A DNA stretch of 64,000 bases. Source: Rhodoligotrophos sp. CJ14. GTDB taxonomy: Bacteria; Pseudomonadota; Alphaproteobacteria; Rhizobiales; Im1. The position numbers were made by a program, and so were the translations under genes. Positions 8,513-16,727 of this stretch are shown piece by piece. The stretch is from positions 2,323,516 through 2,387,515 of the forward strand of contig NZ_CP133319.1 in the NCBI RefSeq assembly GCF_038811545.1, read 5' to 3'. The notes beneath the pieces were generated by a model. It was not told where the DNA came from. It made no database searches and was given only the letters and a program-made list of their open reading frames with translations. Position 1 is the first letter of the stretch. Each line of letters begins with the position of its first letter.

Positions 8513-9121
8513 TCAGTGGGCAAATATGTCCTCTTCGGGCCAACCTGCAAGATCCAGGGCCGCTCGAGTTGGCAGAAAGCGGAAACACGCCTCCGCGAGA
8601 ATGGTACGCCCCTCCCTCGCAAGCAGTTCATCGAGCCTGGATTTGAGCTGGTGCAGGTACAGCACGTCCGATGCGGCATATTGCAGTTGCGCTTCACTCA
8701 GCGCCTCTGCCCCCCAATCCGAACTCTGCTGCTGTTTTGAGAGCTCGATGCCGAGCAGTTCCCGGCAGAGATCCTTGAGCCCATGCCGGTCGGTATAGGT
8801 CCGCGTCAGTTTCGAGGCGATTTTTGTGCAATAGAGCGGTGCGACCTCGACCCCGAGATAATGCTTCAGGACCGCGACATCGAAACGCGCGTAGTGAAAG
8901 ATCTTCAGAACCTTGGGATCGGCGAGCAGCGCCTTGAGATTAGGCGCATCCGCTTGCCCCGGGGCGATTTGCACCAGATGAGCCGAGCCGTCTCCTGTGG
9001 AGATCTGCACCAGGCAAAGACGATCGCGATGAGGATTGAGGCCGAGGGTCTCCGTATCGACCGCGATCGAATCACCGAACCGAATTTCGGGAGCAAGATC
9101 GCCGCGGTGAAGGGTAATCAT
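8513..9121 (-). CDS. rnd: Ribonuclease D-like 3'-5' exonuclease
   Basis: DEDDy-type 3'-5' exoribonuclease acting on tRNA precursors or structured RNA. Exo I is AVDTETLG (about 20-27), Exo II lies in FHYARFDVAVL, and Exo III is YAASDVLYLHQL with the DEDDy tyrosine and aspartate. At 202 residues it lacks the C-terminal HRDC domain of E. coli RNase D, which is normal for the short alphaproteobacterial form. The ATG at 9121 has AAGGA nine bases upstream, and a tRNA-Leu gene ends 95 bases upstream on the same strand. Confidence 0.9.
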   Translation of the reverse strand: MITLHRGDLAPEIRFGDSIAVDTETLGLNPHRDRLCLVQISTGDGSAHLVQIAPGQADAPNLKALLADPKVLKIFHYARFDVAVLKHYLGVEVAPLYCTKIASKLTRTYTDRHGLKDLCRELLGIELSKQQQSSDWGAEALSEAQLQYAASDVLYLHQLKSRLDELLAREGRTILAEACFRFLPTRAALDLAGWPEEDIFAH

Positions 9122-9215
9122 CGAACGTCCTTCTTGCCGGTGAGGCATGAGCCAGAGCGGCTGCGGCACTCCGAAGGGGGCACGCCCTCGCATGGGACAA
9201 AGCACAAAGAGGGAA

Positions 9216-9302
9216 TGGTGCCCAGGAGAAGACTCGAACTTCCACGAGGTTTCCCTCGCTAGCACCTGAAGCTAGTGCGTCTACCAATTCCGCCACCTGG
9301 GC
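9216..9302 (-). tRNA. tRNA-Leu (anticodon CAG)
   Basis: The minus strand reads GCCCAGG for the 5' acceptor strand and CCTGGGC for the 3' strand, with encoded CCA. The D-arm is GGCGGAATTGGTAGACGC; the anticodon arm is CTAGC-TTCAGGT-GCTAG with anticodon CAG; a long class II variable arm (GAGGGAAACCTC) and the T-arm with GTTCGAGTC follow. Length is 87 bases. It decodes CUG. Confidence 0.96.
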
Positions 9303-9500
9303 AACGGCCGATGACATAGGATGCGAGGGCGACGATTGTCAACAGATCGATCGTGAATTTACGCAATCTCTCGACAGTCGGCCTTTACTTTCGCCTCACG
9401 GGAACGTTGCATTCTCAGGCGGGAGCGCTAAAAGGCGTTGGAGCGGGGGCATGCCTGCGGCCAAAGGCCGTGTCGCATGCTGCAACAGGGCTTAGGAACA

Positions 9501-10472
9501 GTGATCTCCACATCCAACACTCTGATCACCATCGTCGGGGGCTCGGGCTTTCTCGGCCGCCATATCGTGCAGGTCCTTGCGCGGCGCGGTTATCGCATCA
9601 GAGCGGCGGTGCGCCGCCCTGACCTGGCCGGACATCTCCAGCCGCTCGGAATGGTCGGCCAGATCAAGACCGTTCAGGGCAATGTCCGCTATCCCGCATC
9701 GATTGCTGCGGCCTGCCAGGGTGCTCAGACGGTCATCAATCTGGCCGGCATTCTTTACGAGACGGGCCGCCAGACCTTCGAGGGCGTTCATGTCTTCGGT
9801 GCCGAAGCGGTGGCCAATGCCGCCCGTGAGGCCGGAGCGACACAGCTGATCCACGTCTCGGCCTTGGGCGCGGATCCCAATTCCGACTCCGCCTATGCCC
9901 GCAGCAAGGCCGAAGGCGAACAGCGTGTCCTCGCAGCCTTCCCCGGTGCGACCATTCTGCGCCCGGCGGTCGTTTTTGGCCCGGAGGACGACTTTTTCAA
10001 CCGGTTCGCCAGCATGGCCCGCATCATGCCTGCCCTGCCCCTGATTGGCGGCGGCCATACCCGTATGCAACCGATCTATGTGGGCGATATTGGCCAGGCT
10101 GTCGGCGAGCTTGCCGACCGTAAGATCGGTGCTGGCACCACTTACGAGCTCGGCGGCCCGGAGATTCTCACCTTGCGCGAGATTTTCGAGCTCGTGCTGA
10201 AAACCATCCACCGCCGCCGCCTGCTAGTTCCCGTGCCCTTCTCGGCCGCGCGTCTGCCGGCGAGCCTGCTTCAGCTTCTACCGAAGCCGCTATTGACCAC
10301 CGACCAGCTGACGCTGCTCCAGCGCGACAATGTGGTGAGCCCCGAGGCGGAGGCTGAGCGGCGCACGCTGGCCGGACTCGGTGTTGCGCCGCAAGGCGTC
10401 GAGGCCATCGTTCCGCAATATTTGGAGCGGTTTCGGCCCACCGGCAGTTATGATCGGGCACCCAAGGCCTGA
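9501..10472 (+). CDS. NAD(P)H-binding protein, complex I NDUFA9-like
   Basis: An atypical short-chain dehydrogenase of about 323 residues, related to the accessory complex I subunit NDUFA9 and widespread in alphaproteobacteria. The Rossmann motif is ITIVGGSGFLGRHIVQ near the N-terminus, followed by VINLAGILYE, HVSALGADPNSDSAYARSKA (the Y-x-x-x-K-like element is Y-A-R-S-K) and LRPAVVFGPEDDFFNRFA. The GTG at 9501 is chosen because AGGA lies just upstream and the Rossmann strand starts soon after; ATG 9477 is an alternative. Whether it binds complex I here is inference. Confidence 0.82.
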   Translation: MISTSNTLITIVGGSGFLGRHIVQVLARRGYRIRAAVRRPDLAGHLQPLGMVGQIKTVQGNVRYPASIAAACQGAQTVINLAGILYETGRQTFEGVHVFGAEAVANAAREAGATQLIHVSALGADPNSDSAYARSKAEGEQRVLAAFPGATILRPAVVFGPEDDFFNRFASMARIMPALPLIGGGHTRMQPIYVGDIGQAVGELADRKIGAGTTYELGGPEILTLREIFELVLKTIHRRRLLVPVPFSAARLPASLLQLLPKPLLTTDQLTLLQRDNVVSPEAEAERRTLAGLGVAPQGVEAIVPQYLERFRPTGSYDRAPKA

Positions 10473-10526
10473 ACCAGCGGTCATTTCCGCCGTTTCCCAC
10501 CAAGCTCAGAGATCATCCGGACCTGA

Positions 10527-11231
10527 ATGCCTCAGCTGCTCCACTACTCGCTCGACCCCTTTTCGCGCCGTATAAGGCTCATGCTTGGCGAGCTGGGGAT
10601 AGAGGCCGATATCCTGGAGGAGAAGCCATGGGAGCGCAGGGAGGAGCTTCTGCTGCTCAACCCCGCTGGAGCGCTGCCGATCTTTGTCGAGGATGACCAG
10701 ACCCTCATTGTTGGCGTGGAATCGCTGGCCGACTATCTCGAAGAAACCCGGTGTGTTCTGGGCGCCGGCGGCTCGATGCCGCGCACCCTGCTCGGTCGCA
10801 CACCATTGGAGCGTGCCGAGACACGACGCCTCGTCGCTTGGTTCGATGTGAAGTTCTATCGCGAGGTCAGCCGGCTCATTCTCATGGAGAAAATCGAGCG
10901 GCGCCTGGCACCTCCGGGCAAGGGCGGCGGCCCCACCAACATGAACGCGGTCCGCGCCGCGCTCAACAATATCCGCCCGCATCTCGACTATATCGGCACA
11001 CTCGCCGAGCATCGGAACTGGCTCGCCGGTGACGAGCTCACCCAGGCGGATCTTGCGGCGGCAGCGCACCTCTCATGCCTCGACTATCTCGGCGATGTGC
11101 CTTGGGGCGTGAATGCCTATGCCAAGGCGTGGTATCAGAGAATCAAGTCCCGCCCCTCCTTCAGGCCGCTCCTGGCCGATCATATCCGCGGCATGCCGCC
11201 GCCGCGCATCTACGCAGATCTGGACTTCTGA
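10527..11231 (+). CDS. Glutathione S-transferase family protein
   Basis: A 234-residue cytosolic protein with a thioredoxin-like N-terminal GST domain (LLHYSLDPFSRRIRLMLGEL, about 4-23; NPAGALPIF with the cis-Pro, about 45-53; and GVESLADYLEE, where the conserved Glu-Ser contacts glutathione). An all-helical C-terminal domain contains the N-capping pattern LTQADLAAAAHL. The active-site Cys/Ser at the start of helix 1 is S-x-x-S-R-R, a form common in uncharacterised alphaproteobacterial GSTs. It is followed after 25 bases by queG. Confidence 0.9.
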   Translation: MPQLLHYSLDPFSRRIRLMLGELGIEADILEEKPWERREELLLLNPAGALPIFVEDDQTLIVGVESLADYLEETRCVLGAGGSMPRTLLGRTPLERAETRRLVAWFDVKFYREVSRLILMEKIERRLAPPGKGGGPTNMNAVRAALNNIRPHLDYIGTLAEHRNWLAGDELTQADLAAAAHLSCLDYLGDVPWGVNAYAKAWYQRIKSRPSFRPLLADHIRGMPPPRIYADLDF

Positions 11232-11256
11232 GCCCTCCGACACCTATTTCGGAGGG

Positions 11257-12369
11257 ATGGGCGCGTCGCTGAAGGACAATATAAAGGCATGGGCCGAGGC
11301 CGAGGGCTTCGACGTGGTCGGGTTCACCACGCCCGATACCATTCCCGAAGCTCCCGCCCGCTTGCATGCCTTTGTCGCCGCGCAGCGCCATGGCGACATG
11401 CACTGGATGAGCGAAACCCTCGATCGTCGTGCTGATCCGAAGGCCTTATGGCCCGAGATGCGCAGCATCATCATGCTGGGTAAGAATTACGGGCCCGATG
11501 AGCCGCCTTTGGCGCGCCTGATCGAGCGAGAAATTGGCGTGATCTCGGTCTATGCCATGGGCAGCGACTATCACGAGCTCATCAAAAAGCGCCTGAAAGC
11601 GGTCGCGCGAGCGCTCGTGCGGAATACTGGCGCCGATGTGAAGGTATTCGTCGATACAGCACCCCTCATGGAAAAGCCGCTCGCAGCGGCCGCGGGCCTC
11701 GGCTGGCAAGGCAAGCACACCAATCTCGTCTCGCGCGGTTTCGGCTCCTGGCTTTTTCTCGGCGCGATCGCCACCACCGCGATCATCGAACCCGATGCGC
11801 CCATTGAAGACCGATGCGGCTCGTGCCAGGCCTGCCTCGATATCTGCCCCACCAAGGCGTTTCCGGCCCCTTACCAGCTCGATGCGCGGCGCTGCATCTC
11901 CTATCTCACCATCGAACATAAGGGGCATATTCCCGAGGAATTCCGCAAGCCCATCGGCAACCGCATTTTCGGTTGCGATGACTGCCTCGCCATATGCCCA
12001 TGGAACAAGTTCGCGAGGAACGCGGCCGACGCGAAGCTGAAGGCGAGACCCCAACTTGCGCGCCCGCGCCTTGCCGAGCTTGCAGGCCTCGATGATGCCG
12101 GCTTCCGCGCCATGTTCGCCGGCACCCCGGTCCGGCGCGCCGGACGGGACCGCTTCATCCGCAACGTGCTGATCGCGATCGGCAATTCCGGCGATTCGGC
12201 GCTGGTTCCCACAGTGCGGGAACGTCTGAATGATCCATCGCCACTGGTCCGCGCCATGGCTATATGGGCGCTCCGTCAACTGCTTCCGAAGAACGAATTC
12301 GCCGCCCTGGCGCGCGCGGCACCCGCGGAAGCTGATCCCGATGTTGCCGTCGAGTGGAGCTGGTCCTGA
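11257..12369 (+). CDS. queG: Epoxyqueuosine reductase QueG
   Basis: Cobalamin- and iron-sulfur-dependent reductase for the last step of queuosine tRNA modification. The 370 residues include a DUF1730 domain, then the double 4Fe-4S ferredoxin part CGSCQACLDICPTKAF (about 187-202) and CDDCLAICPWNKF (about 244-256). A HEAT-like C-terminus RERLNDPSPLVRAMAIWALR follows. The ATG at 11257 directly abuts GGAGGG, which is tight for a Shine-Dalgarno, so the true start may differ by a few codons, but homology begins at MGASLKDNIKAWA. Its stop overlaps the next ATG (TGATG). Confidence 0.93.
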   Translation: MGASLKDNIKAWAEAEGFDVVGFTTPDTIPEAPARLHAFVAAQRHGDMHWMSETLDRRADPKALWPEMRSIIMLGKNYGPDEPPLARLIEREIGVISVYAMGSDYHELIKKRLKAVARALVRNTGADVKVFVDTAPLMEKPLAAAAGLGWQGKHTNLVSRGFGSWLFLGAIATTAIIEPDAPIEDRCGSCQACLDICPTKAFPAPYQLDARRCISYLTIEHKGHIPEEFRKPIGNRIFGCDDCLAICPWNKFARNAADAKLKARPQLARPRLAELAGLDDAGFRAMFAGTPVRRAGRDRFIRNVLIAIGNSGDSALVPTVRERLNDPSPLVRAMAIWALRQLLPKNEFAALARAAPAEADPDVAVEWSWS

Positions 12370-13244
12370 TGAATCATCTATTGTTTTTGGGAATGGGTTA
12401 TTGCGGGCGCGCCCTGGCCGAGCGCCTGAAGGCACGTGGCTGGAGCATCACCGGCACGACGCGCAATCCGGAGAAGGCGAAGGACCTCGAGGCTGAAGGC
12501 ATACGCAGCGTGCTCTTCAACGGCGGGGAGCCGATGGCTGATATCGACAATGTGCTGGCGGGCGTCACGCACGTCATTGCCTCCATTCCCCCCGACGATG
12601 ACGGCGACCTCTTCCTCAGGGCGCATAATCATGACCTCGCCCGCCATGCCGGTCACATTCAATGGGCCGGCTACCTTTCGACCACGGGTGTCTATGGCGA
12701 CAGCGATGGTGAATGGGTGGGCGAGGATGCGCCGACCGCTCCGACCACGCGTGCCGGGACGCGCCGCCTTCTGGCCGAGCAGCAATGGCAGGCTTTGGCA
12801 GCGCAAAGCGGGCTGCCCCTCCACATCTTCCGCATCGCGGGCATATACGGACCGGGCACCCGCAACCAGATCGATCAGGTGAAGCAGGGGACCGCCAAGC
12901 GGATCCTCAAGGCGAATCACTATGTGGGACGTGTGCACCGCGACGACATTGTCGGGATCCTCGAGGCCTCCATCGCCATGCCCAATCCAGGCCGGATCTA
13001 TAATGTCGTCGACCACGAGCCATCCGCGCCCGAAGAGGTGATTGCGTTCACCGCGCAGCTTTTGGGTATCGAGCCCCCGCCCGCCATTCCCTTCGAAGAG
13101 GCTGATCCGTCAGGTGTTGCGCGCAACTTCTTCTCGGGCAGTAAGCGCGTATCCAATGCCCGGGTTCGCGAAGAGCTTGGCTACAGCTTCCTCTATCCGA
13201 CCTACAGAGAAGGAATGCGGTCCATCATTTCTGAGGCTGGATAA
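12369..13244 (+). CDS. NAD(P)-binding SDR/epimerase, YeeZ-like
   Basis: A 291-residue extended/atypical short-chain dehydrogenase. The nucleotide motif is FLGMGYCGRALAERL (G-x-G-x-x-G, about 6-20), and there is YLSTTGVYGDSDGEWV with the catalytic-type Thr/Tyr region. It resembles the YeeZ/YlbK group of sugar-nucleotide-like epimerases with unknown substrate. It starts inside the queG stop codon and has GGAGCTGG upstream, so the two are translated together. The 3' end overlaps the convergent hydrolase gene by 20 bases. Confidence 0.82.
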   Translation: MNHLLFLGMGYCGRALAERLKARGWSITGTTRNPEKAKDLEAEGIRSVLFNGGEPMADIDNVLAGVTHVIASIPPDDDGDLFLRAHNHDLARHAGHIQWAGYLSTTGVYGDSDGEWVGEDAPTAPTTRAGTRRLLAEQQWQALAAQSGLPLHIFRIAGIYGPGTRNQIDQVKQGTAKRILKANHYVGRVHRDDIVGILEASIAMPNPGRIYNVVDHEPSAPEEVIAFTAQLLGIEPPPAIPFEEADPSGVARNFFSGSKRVSNARVREELGYSFLYPTYREGMRSIISEAG

Positions 13245-14031
13245 TTCTGTCAGCTCTCTCGCAGAGCGCCGCGCTCGTCTCCACCAGCAGGTTGAGCGAG
13301 CGGGCGTCCGACAAGCGGTGGTCTCCGCCCTTGACGAGGGTGAAGGCGACGTCCTCGCCCTCGATCGTCCTGTAGGCTTCCAGCCCGTGCAACCAGGGCA
13401 CGTCAGGATCCTGCTCTCCATGAATAATCCGTACGGGAACCGACGCGTGATAGGGCGCGTTCATCAGCCGATGATAATCGCCATCTTCGATTAGCTTGCG
13501 CGTTATGGGGTAAGGTCCGTCGCCATAGATCGAAGTCCTGTGCACGACGCCCTCGCTCATGAGCTGCTCCCGTTCCTGCTCGCTCATGGCTTGCGTAATC
13601 AGGGCGGCGGTCATATCTATGGCTGGTGCGATCAGCACCAATCCGTGGACGCGCCGTGCTTCGTTAGGAAATTCCGCCTTCAGTCTTCGCGCCAGCAGCA
13701 GAGCCAGCCATCCGCCCATGCTCGAGCCGAGGACAACTCGTGGCCCAGGTGCCTCCTCGCGGAACATCAGCACGGCTTCGTCGAGCCACGTCGAGATGGT
13801 TCCTTCGGTGAACACTCCGCCCGATGCGCCATGCCCGGAATAATCAAAACGGACCAGGTTGCGCTCCTGCGCGACCGCCCATTGCGCGAGCGTGCTTGCC
13901 TTTTCGCCGGTCATGACGGATTTGAAGCCGTTGAGCCAGAACAAACCGCAGCGGTCGGGCCGAAGAGGGCCTTCGCGAACATAGGCCAAGCGGGTAGAAT
14001 GGGACTGGCGATAGGCGATGGGTGTAACCAT
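13225..14031 (-). CDS. Alpha/beta hydrolase (ABHD10-like)
   Basis: A 268-residue serine hydrolase. Visible elements are the oxyanion-region strand FWLNGFKSVMTGEKA (about 31-45), the strand RFDYSGHGASGG, the nucleophile elbow GSSMGG (about 102-107), the acid in IIHGEQDPDVPW and the histidine in KGGDHRLSD. This order matches the ABHD10/palmitoyl-thioesterase-like group found next to housekeeping genes in alphaproteobacteria. The substrate is unknown, but ester or thioester hydrolysis is expected. It converges with the SDR gene and diverges from infC. Confidence 0.88.
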   Translation of the reverse strand: MVTPIAYRQSHSTRLAYVREGPLRPDRCGLFWLNGFKSVMTGEKASTLAQWAVAQERNLVRFDYSGHGASGGVFTEGTISTWLDEAVLMFREEAPGPRVVLGSSMGGWLALLLARRLKAEFPNEARRVHGLVLIAPAIDMTAALITQAMSEQEREQLMSEGVVHRTSIYGDGPYPITRKLIEDGDYHRLMNAPYHASVPVRIIHGEQDPDVPWLHGLEAYRTIEGEDVAFTLVKGGDHRLSDARSLNLLVETSAALCERADRIIQPQK

Positions 14032-14200
14032 GCTAAGCCCTGTGAAAGCTTTTGGTGGTTCAAGATGAAGCCTGTGCTTGACTTGCTGCCTTGAGTTCCA
14101 GATTGATATGTGCCTCGATCGGCAAAGATTTCAGCCTAGCGATTTCGATCGTAATGGCTGACAGGTAGTCCTCCGATTAACAGCAGAAGGAGATAGCAAC

Positions 14201-14740
14201 ATAGCCCGCAGACCGTTTAGAGCGCCGCCGACCCGTGATGATGGTCCACGCGCCAATGACCGAATCCAGGCCCGCGAAGTATTGGTTATCGACCAAGAAG
14301 GGGAGAAACGCGGCATTATGCGGACAGAGGACGCGATCGAACTCGCCATGGAGGCTGGTCTCGATCTCGTGGAGGTCTCGCCGACCGCTCAGCCGCCCGT
14401 CTGCAAGATCCTGGATTACGGCAAGCTCAAGTACCAGACCCAGAAGCGCACCAACGAAGCCCGCAAGAAGCAGAAGACCATCGAGATCAAGGAGATCAAG
14501 ATGCGTCCGAACATCGACACGCATGACTATGACGTGAAGATGCGCTCCATGCAGCGGTTCTTCGAGGAGGGCGACAAGGTTAAGGTGACCTTGCGTTTCC
14601 GCGGCCGCGAGATGGCGCATCAGGATCTCGGTATGAAGCTGCTGGAGCGAGTGCGCGATGACATCATGGATCGAGCCAAGGTCGAGCTCGAGCCGCGACT
14701 GGAAGGTCGCCAGATGATAATGGTCCTGGCCCCTCGCTAA
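14201..14740 (+). CDS. infC: Translation initiation factor IF-3, apparent ATA start
   Basis: IF-3 binds the 30S subunit and proofreads start codon and initiator tRNA. The 179 residues have the N-domain ([22 protein letters not shown]) and C-domain ([31 protein letters not shown], shortened here to key residues H, K, R). A perfect AAGGAG at 14187-14192 sits 8 bases before ATA at 14201, which opens a product beginning [14 protein letters not shown] after the initiator. No ATG, GTG or TTG occurs in frame between the upstream stop (14159) and TTG 14282, which would delete the conserved N-terminus. Rare start codons on infC are known to support autoregulation, as with AUU in E. coli. Confidence 0.93.
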   Translation: MARRPFRAPPTRDDGPRANDRIQAREVLVIDQEGEKRGIMRTEDAIELAMEAGLDLVEVSPTAQPPVCKILDYGKLKYQTQKRTNEARKKQKTIEIKEIKMRPNIDTHDYDVKMRSMQRFFEEGDKVKVTLRFRGREMAHQDLGMKLLERVRDDIMDRAKVELEPRLEGRQMIMVLAPR

Positions 14741-14748
14741 TTCGTCTT

Positions 14749-14772
14749 GGCCTCTCCCGCCCGGGGGAGGCC
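14749..14772. terminator. Terminator-like hairpin after infC
   Basis: A 10-bp stem, GGCCTCTCCC with GGGGGAGGCC (one T-G pair), closes a GCCC loop 8 bases after the infC stop and 10 bases before the convergent permease stop. There is no strong T tract; position and stem strength support a bidirectional terminator. Confidence 0.55.
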
Positions 14773-14781
14773 ACCGATAAG

Positions 14782-15693
14782 CTATTTGCCTCTCGGCCGA
14801 AAGCGCAGCGACCGAAACTGAATTTGCGCGAGCGCGGCCCCGCAGATCACCAGCACGCCACCTACAGCCTGCATGGGTGATACCGTTTGCCCGAGCAGCA
14901 ACGCGAACACCATCGTGTAGAACGGGATGAGATTGTTGTGCATGGCGGCCACTGTGACGCCAAGCAGCCGGCACGCGGCCATCCAGAACACCGATGAGAG
15001 CCCGATGGCGATACAGCCAAGCCAGGCGAGCAGCGCAAGCGTCTTGGGATCAAAGGAATAGGCGAGATCAACCAGCCCCGACAGACCAGCGATCACCGCG
15101 ATCGGCGCGGTCACGACGGCGGAAGCAGCGGCTGTGACGGCCGCCCGTGAAAGATCCGAGAGCGTGGCCAGTCGGTCGACCGAGATCCGTGTGAACAGCA
15201 CGAACAGCACTGTCGAGGCAAACACGAGCAATTCGCCCAAGCCGATCGCCGCAATGGCCGCCGGCCTATCCTCGCCCATCATGCTGATGACCCCTCCGGC
15301 GATCGCGAGCACGACACCTGCAACGAGCGCGAGGCTCAAGCGCTCGCGCCCGGTTACCGTCCCCACCACCGCAGATATGGCAGGCATGGACGCGACGATG
15401 ATCGCCACATTGACGGGGTCGGCATAGGCTTGCCCCCAGACGAGCATCTGCCCCGACAGCCCCATGGCGCCGCCAGCGAGCATGATGTCCTTGCTGAGGC
15501 GGATATTGAGGCGTGGCAGCCCTTCCCAGGCCGCCACGATGATCAGGAGCACGACCCCGGCGAATGCCATGCGGCTTGGCATGACGAGGAGCGGATGCCA
15601 GGATTTCAGGATCTCGGCTGCGGCCGGCAAACCGGTTGCCCAGACAAGCATCGACAAGACACCGGCAAGATTGCCGAATACGCGGGGTGACAC
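14782..15693 (-). CDS. EamA/DMT superfamily permease
   Basis: Ten-helix inner-membrane transporter with two EamA domains (first roughly LAGVLSMLVWATGLPAAAEI onward; second from GLGELLVFASTVLFVLFTRI to the C-terminus). The GTG at 15693 starts immediately before the first helix and has GGGAAAG upstream; an ATG at 15756 would add 21 mostly hydrophilic residues with two cysteines and is the main alternative. The gene lies antisense between infC and rpmI, which are contiguous in many other bacteria. Substrate unknown. Confidence 0.83.
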   Translation of the reverse strand: MSPRVFGNLAGVLSMLVWATGLPAAAEILKSWHPLLVMPSRMAFAGVVLLIIVAAWEGLPRLNIRLSKDIMLAGGAMGLSGQMLVWGQAYADPVNVAIIVASMPAISAVVGTVTGRERLSLALVAGVVLAIAGGVISMMGEDRPAAIAAIGLGELLVFASTVLFVLFTRISVDRLATLSDLSRAAVTAAASAVVTAPIAVIAGLSGLVDLAYSFDPKTLALLAWLGCIAIGLSSVFWMAACRLLGVTVAAMHNNLIPFYTMVFALLLGQTVSPMQAVGGVLVICGAALAQIQFRSLRFRPRGK

Positions 15694-15989
15694 GGGGCAG
15701 GCTTTCCCTGGGGCAGCGGTGCCGCCACAATGGCAAGCCCCGACTCGCGCAGACATCGCAGGCTCATCTTTCCCCACGGCATCAAGCCTGCAAGCGTATT
15801 CTGCGCAATGCATGCATTCCGAAACTTGCATCCGGCGCGCGCAGACCCTATAAGCAGCACGCATCGAGCTGGCCGGCCTTGGCAAGGGCATGCCGTGCCG
15901 GCTCTGAAGGCTTCAATGGAAGCGGCGTCTCGCATCTGCCTCTCCGGGGGCGGCGGAGGCGCCTATTTTGCTGAATGAAAGGAAGCAAA

Positions 15990-16190
15990 ATGCCCAAGCT
16001 GAAGAACAAGTCCGCGGTGAAGAAGCGCTTCAGCTTCACCGGCACGGGCAAGGTGCGGGCCAATCAGTCCGGCAAGCGCCATGGCATGATCAAGCGCACC
16101 AACCGTCAGATCCGCGACCAGCGCGGCACCACCATCCTCAACGAGAGCGATGCGGGGATCGTACGGCAGTTCCTGCCTTACGGACGCTGA
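15990..16190 (+). CDS. rpmI: 50S ribosomal protein L35
   Basis: Large-subunit protein of 66 residues. [20 protein letters not shown] with the following [11 protein letters not shown] pattern is diagnostic of bL35. AAAGGAAG precedes the ATG by seven bases. A second ATG 15 bases upstream in frame lacks the family N-terminus. rplT follows after 22 bases in the standard rpmI-rplT order. Confidence 0.98.
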   Translation: MPKLKNKSAVKKRFSFTGTGKVRANQSGKRHGMIKRTNRQIRDQRGTTILNESDAGIVRQFLPYGR

Positions 16191-16212
16191 CCGAACTTAG
16201 AGGAGATACGGT

Positions 16213-16566
16213 ATGGCACGCGTAAAGCGCGGTGTGACGGCTCACGCCCGTCATCGCAAAGTCATCAAGCAGGCCTCCGGCTACTATGGCCGCCGGAAGA
16301 ACATCTTCCGGGTTGCCAAGCAGGCCGTCGACAAGGCCAATCAATACGCCTATCGCGATCGTCGCGTCCGCAAGCGCAATTTCCGCGCCCTGTGGATTCA
16401 GCGGATCAATGCGGCAGCGCGCGAGCTCGGCCTCACCTACGGCCGATTTATCAACGGGCTCGACAAGGCCGGTGTTGAGGTGGACCGCAAGGTTCTCGCC
16501 GATCTCGCCGTGCGTGAGCCCGAGGCGTTCAAGGCGCTGGTCGAGACGGCGAAGGCTGCTCTCTAA
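16213..16566 (+). CDS. rplT: 50S ribosomal protein L20
   Basis: 117-residue 23S rRNA-binding assembly protein. It begins [20 protein letters not shown] and has the conserved [18 protein letters not shown] and [14 protein letters not shown] blocks, the full family length. The start is preceded by AGAGGAGATACGGT. It follows rpmI and precedes pheST by 161 bases that contain two hairpins. L20 regulates its own operon in E. coli; no equivalent pseudoknot was looked for in detail here. Confidence 0.98.
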   Translation: MARVKRGVTAHARHRKVIKQASGYYGRRKNIFRVAKQAVDKANQYAYRDRRVRKRNFRALWIQRINAAARELGLTYGRFINGLDKAGVEVDRKVLADLAVREPEAFKALVETAKAAL

Positions 16567-16579
16567 GGTGCCGAGTGCT

Positions 16580-16697
16580 GGCCGGCAGCCTGCCGGCCCA
16601 CGCGCGCTCGCGACACTCGCGGACACGATGGTTATCCGGTCTTTGGCCGAGCCCACGCCGCAGCTCATGCGACGCGTGCGCTCGGCTTTTGTGTTTT
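16580..16697 (+). promoter_or_regulatory. Hairpins between rplT and pheS, possible attenuator
   Basis: Two structures lie in the 161-base gap. The first is a perfect 8-bp stem GGCCGGCA/TGCCGGCC with loop GCC (16580-16598). The second is a longer stem with outer arms GCCGAGC (16646-16652) and GCTCGGC (16680-16686) followed by TTTTGTGTTTT, the appearance of an intrinsic terminator. A 28-codon reading frame (16628-16714) spans the second hairpin and has Phe-Val-Phe codons on its 3' side. Attenuation of pheST is an inference. Confidence 0.4.
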
Positions 16698-16727
16698 CCG
16701 CCCAAACCCGCTGATGGATCAATCACG

